Source: Methanobacteriota archaeon
Lineage (GTDB): Archaea; JAADCQ01; Methanopyri; Methanopyrales; Methanopyraceae
DNA: 64,000 bases
Assembly (NCBI GenBank): GCA_027064425.1
Contig: JAMOPO010000027.1
Location: 62,001-126,000 of the forward strand
Direction: 5' to 3'
The notes beneath the pieces are model-generated. The model had not been told where the DNA came from, did no database searches, and saw only the letters and a program-made list of their open reading frames with translations. The position numbers and the translations under genes are program-made. Numbering within the stretch: position 1 is the first letter of the stretch; each line of letters starts with the position of its first letter. Below, in pieces: positions 28,007 through 36,394 of the stretch.

Positions 28007-28555
28007 ATGACCGAGCCGGTCGAGGAGGTTATCGACCTCTCGGAGATTCCATTCCAGCCGATGGACAAGCAGGAGATCCACCAGCTGGAGACCGTGCTGC
28101 TGGTCGCGACGCTCTTCCGGCCCAAGGTGCTGGAGATGATTCATGAGCAGAAGTTCCTGACCTGGGTGGACTCGCTGGCGGTCGCGGCGGCCGCGCTGGC
28201 CCGGCAGAAGGCCGGGTACACGGTCGCGGAGATCGCGGAGGAGCTGGGGCGCACGGAGACTACGATCCGGAAGCACCTGCAGGGTGAGACGAAGGCGGGC
28301 GAGCTGATCCAGGAGACTTACGACATGCTGAAGAGCGGAGAGCTCAAGATCGTGACCGGTAAGGAGGAGGTGGAGGAGAAGCTGAAGGCGGAGGAAGAGG
28401 AGCTGGAGCGGCTGCGCTCTAAGGTGAGCGACGTGGCCTCCTCGCTGAACCGGGTGGCGGAGAGCCTGCGCGAGTGCCGGTCCTCGATGGACGATGCGAT
28501 CGAGGAGCTGGAGGGCGTGGTGGACGAGCTGAGGGACCTCAGCGAGAGCGAGTAG
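28007..28555 (+). CDS. HTH regulator with C-terminal coiled coil
   Basis: The ATG at 28007 is preferred over GTG 27998 because GGGGGGTG ends 7 bases before it; this gives 182 residues. A helix-turn-helix is evident in YTVAEIAEELGRTETTIRKH (about residues 66-85), followed by a linker and a long charged coiled coil (EEVEEKLKAEEEELERLRSK onward) suited to dimerisation. It is a single-gene unit with a strong TATA box. It is probably a transcription factor of an archaeal family; the target is unknown. The end overlaps the convergent PP-loop gene by 17 bases. Confidence 0.75.
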   Translation: MTEPVEEVIDLSEIPFQPMDKQEIHQLETVLLVATLFRPKVLEMIHEQKFLTWVDSLAVAAAALARQKAGYTVAEIAEELGRTETTIRKHLQGETKAGELIQETYDMLKSGELKIVTGKEEVEEKLKAEEEELERLRSKVSDVASSLNRVAESLRECRSSMDDAIEELEGVVDELRDLSESE

Positions 28556-29171
28556 CCTCCCGGAGCCCGCGAAGCCGCTTACGCAGCCCCTCCAGGTACT
28601 CCTCCACCTTCTCCTCGTCCACGGGCTGTTTCCAGGAGCCCGCCAGCATGCACTTGGGCTCGGAGCCGCGCACGGACACGCGCCGTTCGATCAGCCCCTC
28701 GTACACCTCCTTCTTTTCCAGGTCCCAGACCGGGGCCAGGTACTCGACGCCGTACTCCTTGCACATCTCCTCCCAGAACTCCTTGGCGGCGGGCGTCTGC
28801 TCGGGGTAGTCTCGGGAGCGGCGGTCTCCGGTCACGATCACGTCCGGCTTCAGCTTCTCGAGCGCGTGGTACAGCATGCAAAACTTGCAGTCCAGGCACA
28901 CCGGGTTCCACCCGAACCTCAGGATCCTGCGCTCGAGCCCGCGCAGGCCCCAGCGGTGGAAGATCCCGTGCACGTCGAACACGCGCCACTCCAGCTCACA
29001 CTCCACCCGACGGCGGACCTGAGAGTAGTTGATCTTCGCCTTCTCGACGTTCAGCAGCACGCCGTTATCGTACGTGGCGAGGAGCATACGGTCCGGCTCC
29101 AGCTCCTCCCAGGCGAGCAGGGCGGCCAGGACGGAGTCAGGGCCACCGGAGAACAGGACGACGACGCGCAT
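28539..29171 (-). CDS. PP-loop ATP pyrophosphatase
   Basis: The 210 residues start with the PP-loop FSGGPDSVLAA at residues 7-17, the signature of enzymes that adenylate a substrate (tRNA thiolases, QueC, NAD synthetase). A CLDCKFC motif in the middle and a late cysteine could carry sulfur or metal. It sits 12 bases downstream of SepCysS, so a sulfur-transfer or tRNA-modification role is a fair guess (inference). It lacks the THUMP domain of ThiI. Confidence 0.75.
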   Translation of the reverse strand: MRVVVLFSGGPDSVLAALLAWEELEPDRMLLATYDNGVLLNVEKAKINYSQVRRRVECELEWRVFDVHGIFHRWGLRGLERRILRFGWNPVCLDCKFCMLYHALEKLKPDVIVTGDRRSRDYPEQTPAAKEFWEEMCKEYGVEYLAPVWDLEKKEVYEGLIERRVSVRGSEPKCMLAGSWKQPVDEEKVEEYLEGLRKRLRGLREATRSR

Positions 29172-29183
29172 TCCGGGACCCCT

Positions 29184-30362
29184 TCAGGACACCTCGAGCC
29201 CGTGCTCCTCGGCGATCTCGTGGAAGGCCTCGATCACCCGCTCCACCTGCTCCTCGGAGAGGCCGTACACGCTCAGCTTGATCGTCTTCGTCTGGCCGGG
29301 CTGGATCCCCGTGATCCCGCGCTCCTTGAGCTCCTCGTACAGGAAGTACCCCTTCCTCGGGTGCTCACGGGCGATCTTGTCGAACCCCGGGGTCTCAAAC
29401 TTCACGAGATCGTGCCGCTTGGGCCGCTCACCCAGCTGGCGGACGCCCTCGATCCGCTCGAGTTCCTCCACGAGCCAGCGCGTCTTCTCGACCTCCTCCT
29501 TCCACCTCTTGACGCGCTCGACCACGTGCGGGAAGCTGGCCATCATGGTGACGATCGGTGCGCCCATCACCGTGCAGCCGAGCAGCTCCACCTCCTTGTG
29601 CGGCCAGCTTCGCCCGGAGAAGTCGCCCTTCACTGAGGACCCGCGGAGCACCTCCTCCGCCCACTCCTCCCGCATCGCGAGGACGCCGCAGGGCGCACAG
29701 GCGGCCATGCCCTTGTGCCCGCTGCCGATCATGAAGTCCGGCTTGGGCTTGAGCTTGGAGAGGTCCATGCGTCCCATCGTGTAGGCGCAGTTGAGGACGC
29801 AGGGCACGCCCCGCTTTCGGCAGATCTTGATGAACTTCTCCGCGTCGGCCAGGTTCCCGTACTCGCTGTCCACGTGGGTGAGCAGCGCGAGCGCCGGCGG
29901 GTCCCCGGTCTCGTCCTCCACCTCGTCGAAGATCCGCTCGTACTCCTCCACCTTGACCCGGTACTCCGGGTGGCCCGTGTGCGGGACCTCCCGGACCTTC
30001 ACTCCCCATCGCTCCGCGGCGAGGAAGGTGGTGTAGTGGGCCAGGGCGTCGACGACCATGACGTCCCCCTCCTCGCACAGGGCCCCCACGACGGCCTCCT
30101 TCGAGTACCGGGCGCCGGCGGTCACGCGCGCGACGTCCATGCCCAGAAACTCGGCCAGATCCTCGTGGAACTGCTTGATCGGCGGCTTCTCGACCTCGTG
30201 AAGCAGGCCCTCGCAGAAGTCGCACACGCTGTACCCGTCGCCGAACTCGATGAGCGCCTTCTTGGCCTCGGGGGTGAGGACGCCGCCCCGCTGGATCGGG
30301 TTCACGTTGATGTATCGCCGCTCCGTGTCGCGGACGAGCCGGCGGTAGGCGTCCAGGTTCAC
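29184..30362 (-). CDS. pscS: O-phospho-L-seryl-tRNA:Cys-tRNA synthase (SepCysS)
   Basis: SepCysS is the PLP enzyme that turns Sep-tRNA(Cys) into Cys-tRNA(Cys), replacing or supplementing cysteinyl-tRNA synthetase in methanogens. The 392 residues begin with YINVNPIQRGGVLTPEAK, the family N-terminus, with the sulfur-carrying cysteines in CDFC, the PLP lysine in GSGHKGMA and APCG next to it. SepRS, which makes the substrate, is not in this window. The gene is flanked by archease and a PP-loop protein with 12-base gaps on both sides, indicating one operon. Confidence 0.94.
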   Translation of the reverse strand: MNLDAYRRLVRDTERRYINVNPIQRGGVLTPEAKKALIEFGDGYSVCDFCEGLLHEVEKPPIKQFHEDLAEFLGMDVARVTAGARYSKEAVVGALCEEGDVMVVDALAHYTTFLAAERWGVKVREVPHTGHPEYRVKVEEYERIFDEVEDETGDPPALALLTHVDSEYGNLADAEKFIKICRKRGVPCVLNCAYTMGRMDLSKLKPKPDFMIGSGHKGMAACAPCGVLAMREEWAEEVLRGSSVKGDFSGRSWPHKEVELLGCTVMGAPIVTMMASFPHVVERVKRWKEEVEKTRWLVEELERIEGVRQLGERPKRHDLVKFETPGFDKIAREHPRKGYFLYEELKERGITGIQPGQTKTIKLSVYGLSEEQVERVIEAFHEIAEEHGLEVS

Positions 30363-30374
30363 GGGGCCGCCCCC

Positions 30375-30803
30375 TCAGAGGTCGACCACGTACTCGGCGA
30401 CCCACCGGTCGTCCTCTCGCTCGACCCGCATGTTGTGGTACGTGATCGCCTTGACCTCGGTGTGGAACGGGTGCCGGTCCGGGTCGTAAGGCTCCCCCTT
30501 CGCCGTACCGACCAGCCGCCACCCCTCGTCCGTCTCCTCCAGCTCCTCGACCTCGAACTCGGAGAACAGGAGGCCCTCCACCTCGTGCTGGAAGTGGATC
30601 TCCTCGAGCCAGTCGTGCAGTAGCTCCACCTCGTCCTCCGCCTCGGTCACCTCGATCCTCACCTCCTCCCTCGGCTCGACCGCGTCGAGGTCCGTGATCA
30701 GGTCGAAGAGCGCCTTGGCCGCGTCGACGAGCAGCTCCTCCAGCGAGTCCGCCCACACGCGGAAGGCCGCGTCCGCGGTGTGCTCGATCTCCTCCCAGGG
30801 CAC
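30375..30803 (-). CDS. Archease
   Basis: Archease activates the RNA ligase RtcB, which seals spliced tRNA halves, by promoting its guanylylation. The GTG at 30803, after GGGGGC, gives 142 residues, the normal size. The protein starts with WEEIEHTADAAF and ends with TYHNMRVE and a short strand, both family hallmarks, including the conserved metal-binding Asp and Glu. rtcB is not in the window. It diverges from hypC. Confidence 0.9.
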   Translation of the reverse strand: MPWEEIEHTADAAFRVWADSLEELLVDAAKALFDLITDLDAVEPREEVRIEVTEAEDEVELLHDWLEEIHFQHEVEGLLFSEFEVEELEETDEGWRLVGTAKGEPYDPDRHPFHTEVKAITYHNMRVEREDDRWVAEYVVDL

Positions 30804-30828
30804 TTGGAGCGCCCCCGGCCCGCGGAGG

Positions 30829-30840
30829 GAAAATACGAAA
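30829..30840 (+). promoter_or_regulatory. A-rich element, probable TATA region for hypC
   Basis: GAAAATACGAAA is the only A/T-rich run in the 72 bases between divergent archease and hypC, and it lies 36-47 bases before the hypC ATG. GGGGGG follows as ribosome site. The match to a TATA consensus is moderate. Confidence 0.35.
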
Positions 30841-30875
30841 GAAATCCTTCGGTCGCCCGTGGGGGGCCGCCTCGC

Positions 30876-31130
30876 ATGTGTCTGGCCATTCCAGGGAAGA
30901 TCGTGGAGCTGCAGGGCGACCGAGCGATCGTGGACTTCGGAGGCGTGAAGCAGGAGGTGGACGTGAGCCTGCTGGAGGACGTGAAGGAGGGTGACTGGGT
31001 CATCGTGCACACGGGGTTCGCCATTCAGAAGCTCTCCGAGGAGGAGGCGAAGGCGTCCCTGGAGGTGTGGGAGGAGGTGCTCAAGCACGTGGAGGAGGAG
31101 CTGAAGCATGGAGAGGCGGAGGATGGTTGA
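30876..31130 (+). CDS. hypC: Hydrogenase maturation chaperone HypC
   Basis: HypC is a small carrier that works with HypD to build the Fe(CN)2CO group and deliver it to the large subunit of NiFe hydrogenases. The 84 residues start with MCLAIPGKI, whose Cys2 is the essential iron ligand, and have IVDFGGV and GDWVIVHTGFAI. The ATG at 30876 follows GGGGGG. It overlaps hypD by 23 bases. Confidence 0.95.
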   Translation: MCLAIPGKIVELQGDRAIVDFGGVKQEVDVSLLEDVKEGDWVIVHTGFAIQKLSEEEAKASLEVWEEVLKHVEEELKHGEAEDG

Positions 31131-32157
31131 GCGCATCGTCCGGCGCATCCACCGGGAGGCCGAGAAGCTCGACCGCGAGGTCTCCATCATGCACGTGTGC
31201 GGCTCGCACGAGCGGACAGTCGTAGAGCACGGTCTCCGGTCGCTCCTCCCGGAGAACGTGCGCCTCGTTTGCGGGCCGGGCTGCCCGGTCTGCGTGACTA
31301 CGGCCGGAGAGCTCGCGGCCGCCATCGAGGCGGCGGAGGACGGAATGGTCGTCTGCGCGTTCGGGGACGTGTACCGCGTCCCGACCCCGCGCGGCTCGCT
31401 CTCATCCTGCGACGGGGACGTCCGGGTGGTCCAGAGCGCGCGGCAGGCGGAGCAGATCGCCGAGTCGGAGGATCGGGACGTGCTCTACCTGGCGGTGGGG
31501 TTCGAGACCACGGCTCCGACGACCGCGGCCGTGCTGCTCGACGACCCGCCGTCGAACCTGTACGTGCTCTCGGCCCACCGGCTGATACCGCCCGTGATGG
31601 AGTGGCTGCTCGAGCAGGGCGAGTGCGAGATCGACGCGTTCATCTGCCCCGGGCACGTGTCCACGATCATCGGCGAGCGGCCCTACGAGCCGATCGCGGA
31701 GCGGGCGCCCTGCGTGATCGCGGGGTTCGAGCCCGAGGACGTGCTCATCGCGGTCCTCGCGTGCCTCAGGATGGTCCGGCGGGGCGAGACCGGCCTGGTT
31801 AACGAGTACACGCGGGCGGTGAGGCCGGAGGGGAACCGGGTGGCGCTGAGGGCCATGGAGCGGGCCTTCGAGCCGGAGGACCGGCCGTGGCGTGGATTCC
31901 CCACGATCCCGGAGTCCGGGCTGGCGCTGCGGGAGGAGCTCTCCGAACACGACGCAAGCGAGGCCGGGATCGAGCCGGACTTTAGCATCGGCGCGCACGA
32001 GAGGTGCATCTGCGACCGAATCCTGCGAGGCCTCGCCACGCCCGAGGACTGCCCACTCTTCGGCAGGGAGTGCACGCCGACCAACCCGGTGGGCCCGTGC
32101 ATGGTCTCTGAGGAGGGGCCCTGCTTCATCAAGTACCGGTTCGGCGGAGGTGCGTGA
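31108..32157 (+). CDS. hypD: Hydrogenase maturation factor HypD
   Basis: HypD is the 4Fe-4S scaffold on which the hydrogenase iron site is assembled. The 349 residues contain HVCGSHERT, CGPGCPVCVT, GFETTAPTTA, CPGHVSTIIG and four C-terminal cysteines that hold the cluster. The starts ATG 31108 and 31123 are both possible. The pair hypC-hypD serves the several NiFe hydrogenases of methanogens; hypA, B, E and F lie elsewhere. Confidence 0.96.
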   Translation: MERRRMVERIVRRIHREAEKLDREVSIMHVCGSHERTVVEHGLRSLLPENVRLVCGPGCPVCVTTAGELAAAIEAAEDGMVVCAFGDVYRVPTPRGSLSSCDGDVRVVQSARQAEQIAESEDRDVLYLAVGFETTAPTTAAVLLDDPPSNLYVLSAHRLIPPVMEWLLEQGECEIDAFICPGHVSTIIGERPYEPIAERAPCVIAGFEPEDVLIAVLACLRMVRRGETGLVNEYTRAVRPEGNRVALRAMERAFEPEDRPWRGFPTIPESGLALREELSEHDASEAGIEPDFSIGAHERCICDRILRGLATPEDCPLFGRECTPTNPVGPCMVSEEGPCFIKYRFGGGA

Positions 32158-32889
32158 ATGAGCGTTGATCATTGGCTGAGACGCCTGGAGAAGGCCCTGC
32201 GAGACGGCGAGAGGGATCGAATCCTGGACCCGGCCGCGGCCGTCGGCCTGGTGGTCTTCGCCCCCGTCGTCTCGACATCCGCCGTGGTGGTCACGGCGGC
32301 CGGATTCCTACGCGTCTCCGGTGCCTCCATCGGTCGGGCCGGGGACCTGGCGATACCGCTCGGGCTGCTGAACTTGGTGGTCTCCTTCGCGGTCGTGAAC
32401 GCCGTGCTCGCGTACCTGCTCGTGCGCGGGGTCAACTTCCATCTCGAGCGCTCGGAGCGGTTCTTCCGCGCGCTGGCTGAGGTGCTGTACGAGGCGGGGA
32501 TGATTTCGAGGCGGCGCTACCTCACCGTGACGCGCAAGCTGGGCGAGCTGGCGCGGGTCGAGAGGATGGACGAGATCCTGTGGGCGGTGGCGGGCCTGGT
32601 CACGCTCGGTCTCTCGTGCCTGTACGTCCTGTGCCGGGTGTACTGGCGCATGCACCGGCACGAGCGGAAAGAGGTCGCGATAGTGGAGTTGCTCGGGGAG
32701 CACCTCGAGGCGGGCCTGGAGATGCGACGGTGCGTGTCGTACGAGGGGGTGGGCTCGTACGCCCTGCTCTCCCTGCTCCTGCCACCGGTGTACCCGCTGC
32801 TCGTTTACCGCGTGTTCCGGGACCTGGACAGGCACCTCGCGGCCCACCGAGCGTTCGAGCGGGAGCTGGTCGAGCGGGTCTTCTCGTAG
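32158..32889 (+). CDS. Membrane protein of unknown function
   Basis: The 243-residue protein begins one base after the hypD stop. Two hydrophobic segments lie near residues 28-52 and 62-85, a third near 140-160, and a short one near 205-222, separated by basic loops such as RRRYLTVTRKLGE. The pattern loosely resembles DUF4234-type proteins, but I do not recognise the family with confidence. Position suggests co-transcription with hypCD; no functional link is visible. Confidence 0.6.
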   Translation: MSVDHWLRRLEKALRDGERDRILDPAAAVGLVVFAPVVSTSAVVVTAAGFLRVSGASIGRAGDLAIPLGLLNLVVSFAVVNAVLAYLLVRGVNFHLERSERFFRALAEVLYEAGMISRRRYLTVTRKLGELARVERMDEILWAVAGLVTLGLSCLYVLCRVYWRMHRHERKEVAIVELLGEHLEAGLEMRRCVSYEGVGSYALLSLLLPPVYPLLVYRVFRDLDRHLAAHRAFERELVERVFS

Positions 32890-32904
32890 CCCGTCGTCTC
32901 CGGC

Positions 32905-34014
32905 TCACTCGCAGGCCTCCCGCCAGCGCTCGTACACTTCCTCGCACTTCCTCACCATGTCCTCCGGGGTCACCTCCCCGCGCGTCTTGAGGGCGGCCGC
33001 CAGCTGAGCCCCGCCGGCCCCGACCCCCTCCTTCACGTACCCTTTCTCGTACAGGGTGAACCCCCGGTACTTGGACTCCGAAAACCCCGGGTCGGCGGAG
33101 AACAGGGCGAACTCTCCCACCTGACTCAGCAGGTCCTGGATGTCGGAGTCCTCGTCCTCGACCACGTACTTGGTGGTGCCCACGAACACGCGACCGGGGT
33201 CGTACTCTCCCTCCTCAGACAGGCACGCGAGGATGGGTGCCATCTGCGTCCCACCGGCCAGCAGGACCGGGACCTTGGACCCCTTGATGATCCCGATCAC
33301 CGCGGGCATCATCGGGTCGCCGAACCGGCGGATGGCCTCGTGCGGGTCCACGTCTCCCGGCTCCACGCCCTGCGCTTCGAGCCCCTCGCGCACGACCCTC
33401 TCCTTGATCTCGTGCGGGGTCTCGTGCGAGCTGCTCGCGAATCGGCCGCTGACCTCGTACCCGAGCGCGGCCATCACCGCCATCGCAGTGGTCGTGCCGC
33501 CCGGCACGCTCTCCCCCACGGTCAGGAAGCCCACGTCCCGGCTCAGCTCGCGACCCAGGAGCCTCCCCGCCTCGATCAGGTCCTCGTACGTGTTCTCGGA
33601 CAGCGCCGGACCCTTCCGGAAGTCCCGAGCCACCTCCCCGCCGAGGTCAATGCAGGGGCACGCGGGCTCCACGGCAACGCCGGCGTCGGCGGGAAGGAAG
33701 GGGATCGAGGCCAGCTCCATGGCCGCCCGGGTGATCACGGCGGGGGAGGGCGCTCCCGACGGGTTCTGCGGAACGTCCTCCGCGTTCACGATCCGGTCCA
33801 GGCAGATCAGCTCCACGTCCCCGGCGGGCGTGTGTAGCGTTAGCTCCGGCGTTCTCCCGGCCGCGGAGATCCCCGGAATCAGGCTGATCTCCGTGTTCCC
33901 GATCACGCATATCAGGACCGTGCGCTCCCCTAAGCACGCCCGAAGGGCGTCGCGAACGGCCCTCCGGCTCCCGTAGGCTCGTATTCCCGGGAGCACCTCC
34001 CCCAGGCCGGTCAA
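32905..34014 (-). CDS. cobT: Archaeal CobT-type nicotinate-nucleotide phosphoribosyltransferase
   Basis: The protein is a member of the archaeal CobT family that activates the lower base of cobamides, cofactors of methanogen methyltransferases. The TTG at 34014 forms a TTGA overlap with the upstream peptidase stop, giving 369 residues. Motifs include GGTTTAMAVMAALGY, SSSHETPHEIK, LLAGGTQMAP and the late GVGAGGAQLA. It shares only the central fold with bacterial CobT. The lower base used in this organism cannot be told. Confidence 0.87.
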   Translation of the reverse strand: MTGLGEVLPGIRAYGSRRAVRDALRACLGERTVLICVIGNTEISLIPGISAAGRTPELTLHTPAGDVELICLDRIVNAEDVPQNPSGAPSPAVITRAAMELASIPFLPADAGVAVEPACPCIDLGGEVARDFRKGPALSENTYEDLIEAGRLLGRELSRDVGFLTVGESVPGGTTTAMAVMAALGYEVSGRFASSSHETPHEIKERVVREGLEAQGVEPGDVDPHEAIRRFGDPMMPAVIGIIKGSKVPVLLAGGTQMAPILACLSEEGEYDPGRVFVGTTKYVVEDEDSDIQDLLSQVGEFALFSADPGFSESKYRGFTLYEKGYVKEGVGAGGAQLAAALKTRGEVTPEDMVRKCEEVYERWREACE

Positions 34015-34967
34015 ACGACCCACTCCCGAGGCAGGTTGGTGAGCACCTCGCACCCGTCCCTTCGAACGACCGCCATCTCCTCCACCCGAACCCCGAACCG
34101 CTCGGAGTACAGGGCCGGCTCGACGGTTATTACGGCCCCTTCCGGCAGCTCGCCGGTCAGCCTACCCTCGTGAACGGCTACCCCGACGTGGTGGCCGAGA
34201 CTGTGCGGGAACTCGAAGTCCTGGAACTCGTCCTCCATCTCCTTCCGGACACGCTCCTCGATCTCTTTGGGGTTCACCCCGGCCTTGAGCTCGTCCAGGG
34301 CTTCCTCCAGGGCCTCACAGACGGTCTCGAGCACCGGGACCGCGTCGCCGTCCCGCGCGCATACGGTCCGGGTGACGTCCGTGCAGTAAACGCACTTCAA
34401 GCCGAAATCGACTAGCATCACGTGGTCCCACTCCCTCCGGCGAGGGTCGGGGTGATGGTGGGGGACGCCGGCCCCCTCGTCGTAGCCGACGATGGGATCG
34501 AAGGCGGGCTTGGCGCCGATCTCAACGGAGGTCCTCGCAAGCTCGCCGGCCACCTCACTCTCGCTCCGGCCCTCCGCGGGTATGAGGGATCTCATGACGT
34601 CCTCGGTGATCCTCACCAGCTCCTGGATCACCTCCACCTCCTCTTTCGTTTTGGAGAGCTTAACGTTCTGGACCCGGTCCGACACCTTCAGCCGGTAGCA
34701 CGGCACGTGCTTGGGGGCCCGGTCGGAGTCGCTCACCCGCGCCGGCCTCAGGTCGCCGGCCCGGTCACGCTCGACTACCTCAACCTCCTCCGGCACGGGC
34801 CACTCACGGACGGCGCTGAGGTCCATTTTCGGGACGACGAGGACGTACTCTTCCGCCTCGAAGTCGGCGTAAAACGCCAGGCCGGGGAAGTGGGCCGCCC
34901 ACTCCACGCTGTCGCGCCGGACCAGCGCGCACCGCTCGCCGTTGCAGGCCTCCTCAAGCCTCCTCAT
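34011..34967 (-). CDS. M24-family metallopeptidase (Xaa-Pro dipeptidase-like)
   Basis: The five metal ligands are present: Asp in LVDFG, Asp in CTDVTRT, His in HSLGHHVG, Glu in ITVEPALY and Glu in VEEMAV. An N-terminal creatinase-like domain precedes them. I prefer ATG 34967, which gives 318 residues and a 14-base overlap with the TOPRIM gene. An upstream start at 35051 would add 28 mostly basic residues and a 98-base overlap. It probably cleaves Xaa-Pro dipeptides. Confidence 0.83.
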   Translation of the reverse strand: MRRLEEACNGERCALVRRDSVEWAAHFPGLAFYADFEAEEYVLVVPKMDLSAVREWPVPEEVEVVERDRAGDLRPARVSDSDRAPKHVPCYRLKVSDRVQNVKLSKTKEEVEVIQELVRITEDVMRSLIPAEGRSESEVAGELARTSVEIGAKPAFDPIVGYDEGAGVPHHHPDPRRREWDHVMLVDFGLKCVYCTDVTRTVCARDGDAVPVLETVCEALEEALDELKAGVNPKEIEERVRKEMEDEFQDFEFPHSLGHHVGVAVHEGRLTGELPEGAVITVEPALYSERFGVRVEEMAVVRRDGCEVLTNLPREWVV

Positions 34968-35904
34968 CTTCGCCCGGAATAATCTCCTCCGGCTCAGCCT
35001 CTCCTTCACCTTCTCCAACCTCTTCCTCAGCCTCCGCTTCCTCTCCTCCATCCTCCCCAGCGCCCTCGTCCCGCCTCGAGAGCTCCATCGTGGACTTGTA
35101 AATCCGAAGAACCTCGAGCGCGTCCTCTCGGGACGGGGCGGCCATCCTACGCTTTCCCACGACCACCTCGATGCCGATGGTCTCGCCGATCTCCTCCACC
35201 ACCTCCGGCTCCAGGTCGCCGGGGGACAGCCCGACCTCTCGGCAGAGGTCCTCGAGCTCCATTGGAACCAGCAGGTCCTCGCGGTCCTTGAGCTTCTCTC
35301 GGAGGCGCTCCACCTCGTCCCGCAGACGCTCGACCTCCTCCTCTAACCGCTCCTTCTCCTCCTCCAGCTCACGGCGCTCCTCCGACACCTCCTCGAGCTC
35401 TTCCCGGAGCTCCTCGAGCTCCTCCTCTTTCTCCTCCAGGCTCTCCTCCAGCTCCTCGAGCTCCTCCACGCGCTCGCGGAGCTCCTCCAGCTCCTCGCGC
35501 ATTTTCTTGAGCTTAACCAGGCCCTTGAGCCCGGCCCGGATGAGGGCGTTGCGGAGCTCCTTCTCCACGATGTCCAGGTTGACGTGCTCCACGTCGTGAC
35601 CGATTGGCATCTTCACCCGCTCGACGTGCCCGACGAGGTCCTTGAGCTCCTCCTTGAACTCGCTGGCCAGCTTCCTTCCCGGCTTGTCGGCGTCGGTGGC
35701 GATGAGGACCACGTCGGCGCCGTCGGCCGCGCGGCGGGCGATGTGAGGGTGCGTGGTGGGGATGATGGAGGTGATGGTGACGTTGAACTCGCCGCCGAGG
35801 GCCATGCGCTGGAGGACCTTGGAGACTACCTCCGCGTCGGCGGCCCCCTCGACGATCACTCGCACGTCGACGGGCGATCGCTTCCGCTCGCGCTTAGGTG
35901 GCAT
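34954..35904 (-). CDS. TOPRIM-domain protein with long coiled coil
   Basis: Residues 14-120 form a TOPRIM domain: VIVEGAADAEVV holds the catalytic Glu and ATDADKPGRK the DxD metal site. From about residue 125 to 215 the protein is a continuous heptad-rich coiled coil dominated by Glu and Leu, then a small domain and a very acidic tail. It lacks the DnaG N-terminal region, so it is not the archaeal DnaG of the exosome. Archaeal homologues are annotated only as TOPRIM proteins. Its neighbours L37e and LSm suggest an RNA-linked role (inference). Confidence 0.78.
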   Translation of the reverse strand: MPPKRERKRSPVDVRVIVEGAADAEVVSKVLQRMALGGEFNVTITSIIPTTHPHIARRAADGADVVLIATDADKPGRKLASEFKEELKDLVGHVERVKMPIGHDVEHVNLDIVEKELRNALIRAGLKGLVKLKKMREELEELRERVEELEELEESLEEKEEELEELREELEEVSEERRELEEEKERLEEEVERLRDEVERLREKLKDREDLLVPMELEDLCREVGLSPGDLEPEVVEEIGETIGIEVVVGKRRMAAPSREDALEVLRIYKSTMELSRRDEGAGEDGGEEAEAEEEVGEGEGEAEPEEIIPGEDEEA

Positions 35905-35916
35905 GCCGGGCCTCCC

Positions 35917-36105
35917 TTACCGTCGCCGCTGCCGGTTGACCTTCTTGTTCTGCCAGTTGTACTTCCGCATCCGCCGCGAGCGCCCGAACCCGCAGGCGGC
36001 GCAGTACCCCTTTCTCACGTGGTAAGCTCGGCGACCGCACCGGCGGCACCTAACGTGGGTCTTCGTCTTGTTACGCTTGCCAAACGAGGGCGTGCCCTTG
36101 GACAA
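35917..36105 (-). CDS. rpl37e: Large ribosomal subunit protein eL37
   Basis: This 62-residue basic zinc protein has CRRC and CAAC knuckles, an N-terminal [17 protein letters not shown] and an Arg-rich end. It matches the archaeal L37e family closely in length and sequence. It is followed by the TOPRIM gene after 12 bases and preceded by the LSm gene after 19 bases, an order seen in other archaea where LSm and L37e are linked. Confidence 0.97.
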   Translation of the reverse strand: MSKGTPSFGKRNKTKTHVRCRRCGRRAYHVRKGYCAACGFGRSRRMRKYNWQNKKVNRQRRR

Positions 36106-36124
36106 GGGTTACCACCCCCTCCGC

Positions 36125-36346
36125 CTACCCGACCTCCGCGGGGGATATTAAGGTCACACTGTCACCACGGACGAGCACGCGTCCGAGCCGGACCTCGGAG
36201 TCGCCCGAGATCTCGACGCAGTCATCCAGAACGAGGTTCAAGTGCCCATCGAAGGATACGAGCCGACCGCGGAGCGTCTTCCCGGTCTTCAGCTCCACGA
36301 TCACGATGTCGTCCAAAAAATCCCGCAGGGCGTCGTGCGGCCTCAA
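36125..36346 (-). CDS. LSm/Sm-like archaeal protein
   Basis: The TTG at 36346 follows GGGGGT and gives 73 residues, the normal LSm size. The Sm1 motif TLRGRLVSFDGHLNLVLDD and the Sm2 end LGRVLVRGDSVTLIS are present. These proteins form heptameric rings that bind U-rich RNA. It heads the LSm-L37e-TOPRIM run and diverges from the PUA-domain gene 49 bases away. Confidence 0.93.
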   Translation of the reverse strand: MRPHDALRDFLDDIVIVELKTGKTLRGRLVSFDGHLNLVLDDCVEISGDSEVRLGRVLVRGDSVTLISPAEVG

Positions 36347-36394
36347 CGGGGCTACTACCCCCGTTCGGATCACGGGTGGGGGGAGAAGCGCGAC

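Noticed and set aside
30375-32157. Selenoprotein gene with in-frame TGA near hypCD
   Set aside because: No pair of adjacent same-frame segments interrupted by TGA with domain continuity was found here or elsewhere in the window.
34968-35051. Extended start of the M24 peptidase at 35051
   Set aside because: The added residues are a basic run lacking family similarity and would overlap the TOPRIM gene by 98 bases; it cannot be fully excluded.
35320-35520. Repetitive GAG/CTC-rich stretch that looks like a direct repeat array
   Set aside because: It encodes the heptad-rich coiled coil of the TOPRIM protein; unit length is irregular and no spacer pattern exists, so it is not CRISPR or a DNA repeat.
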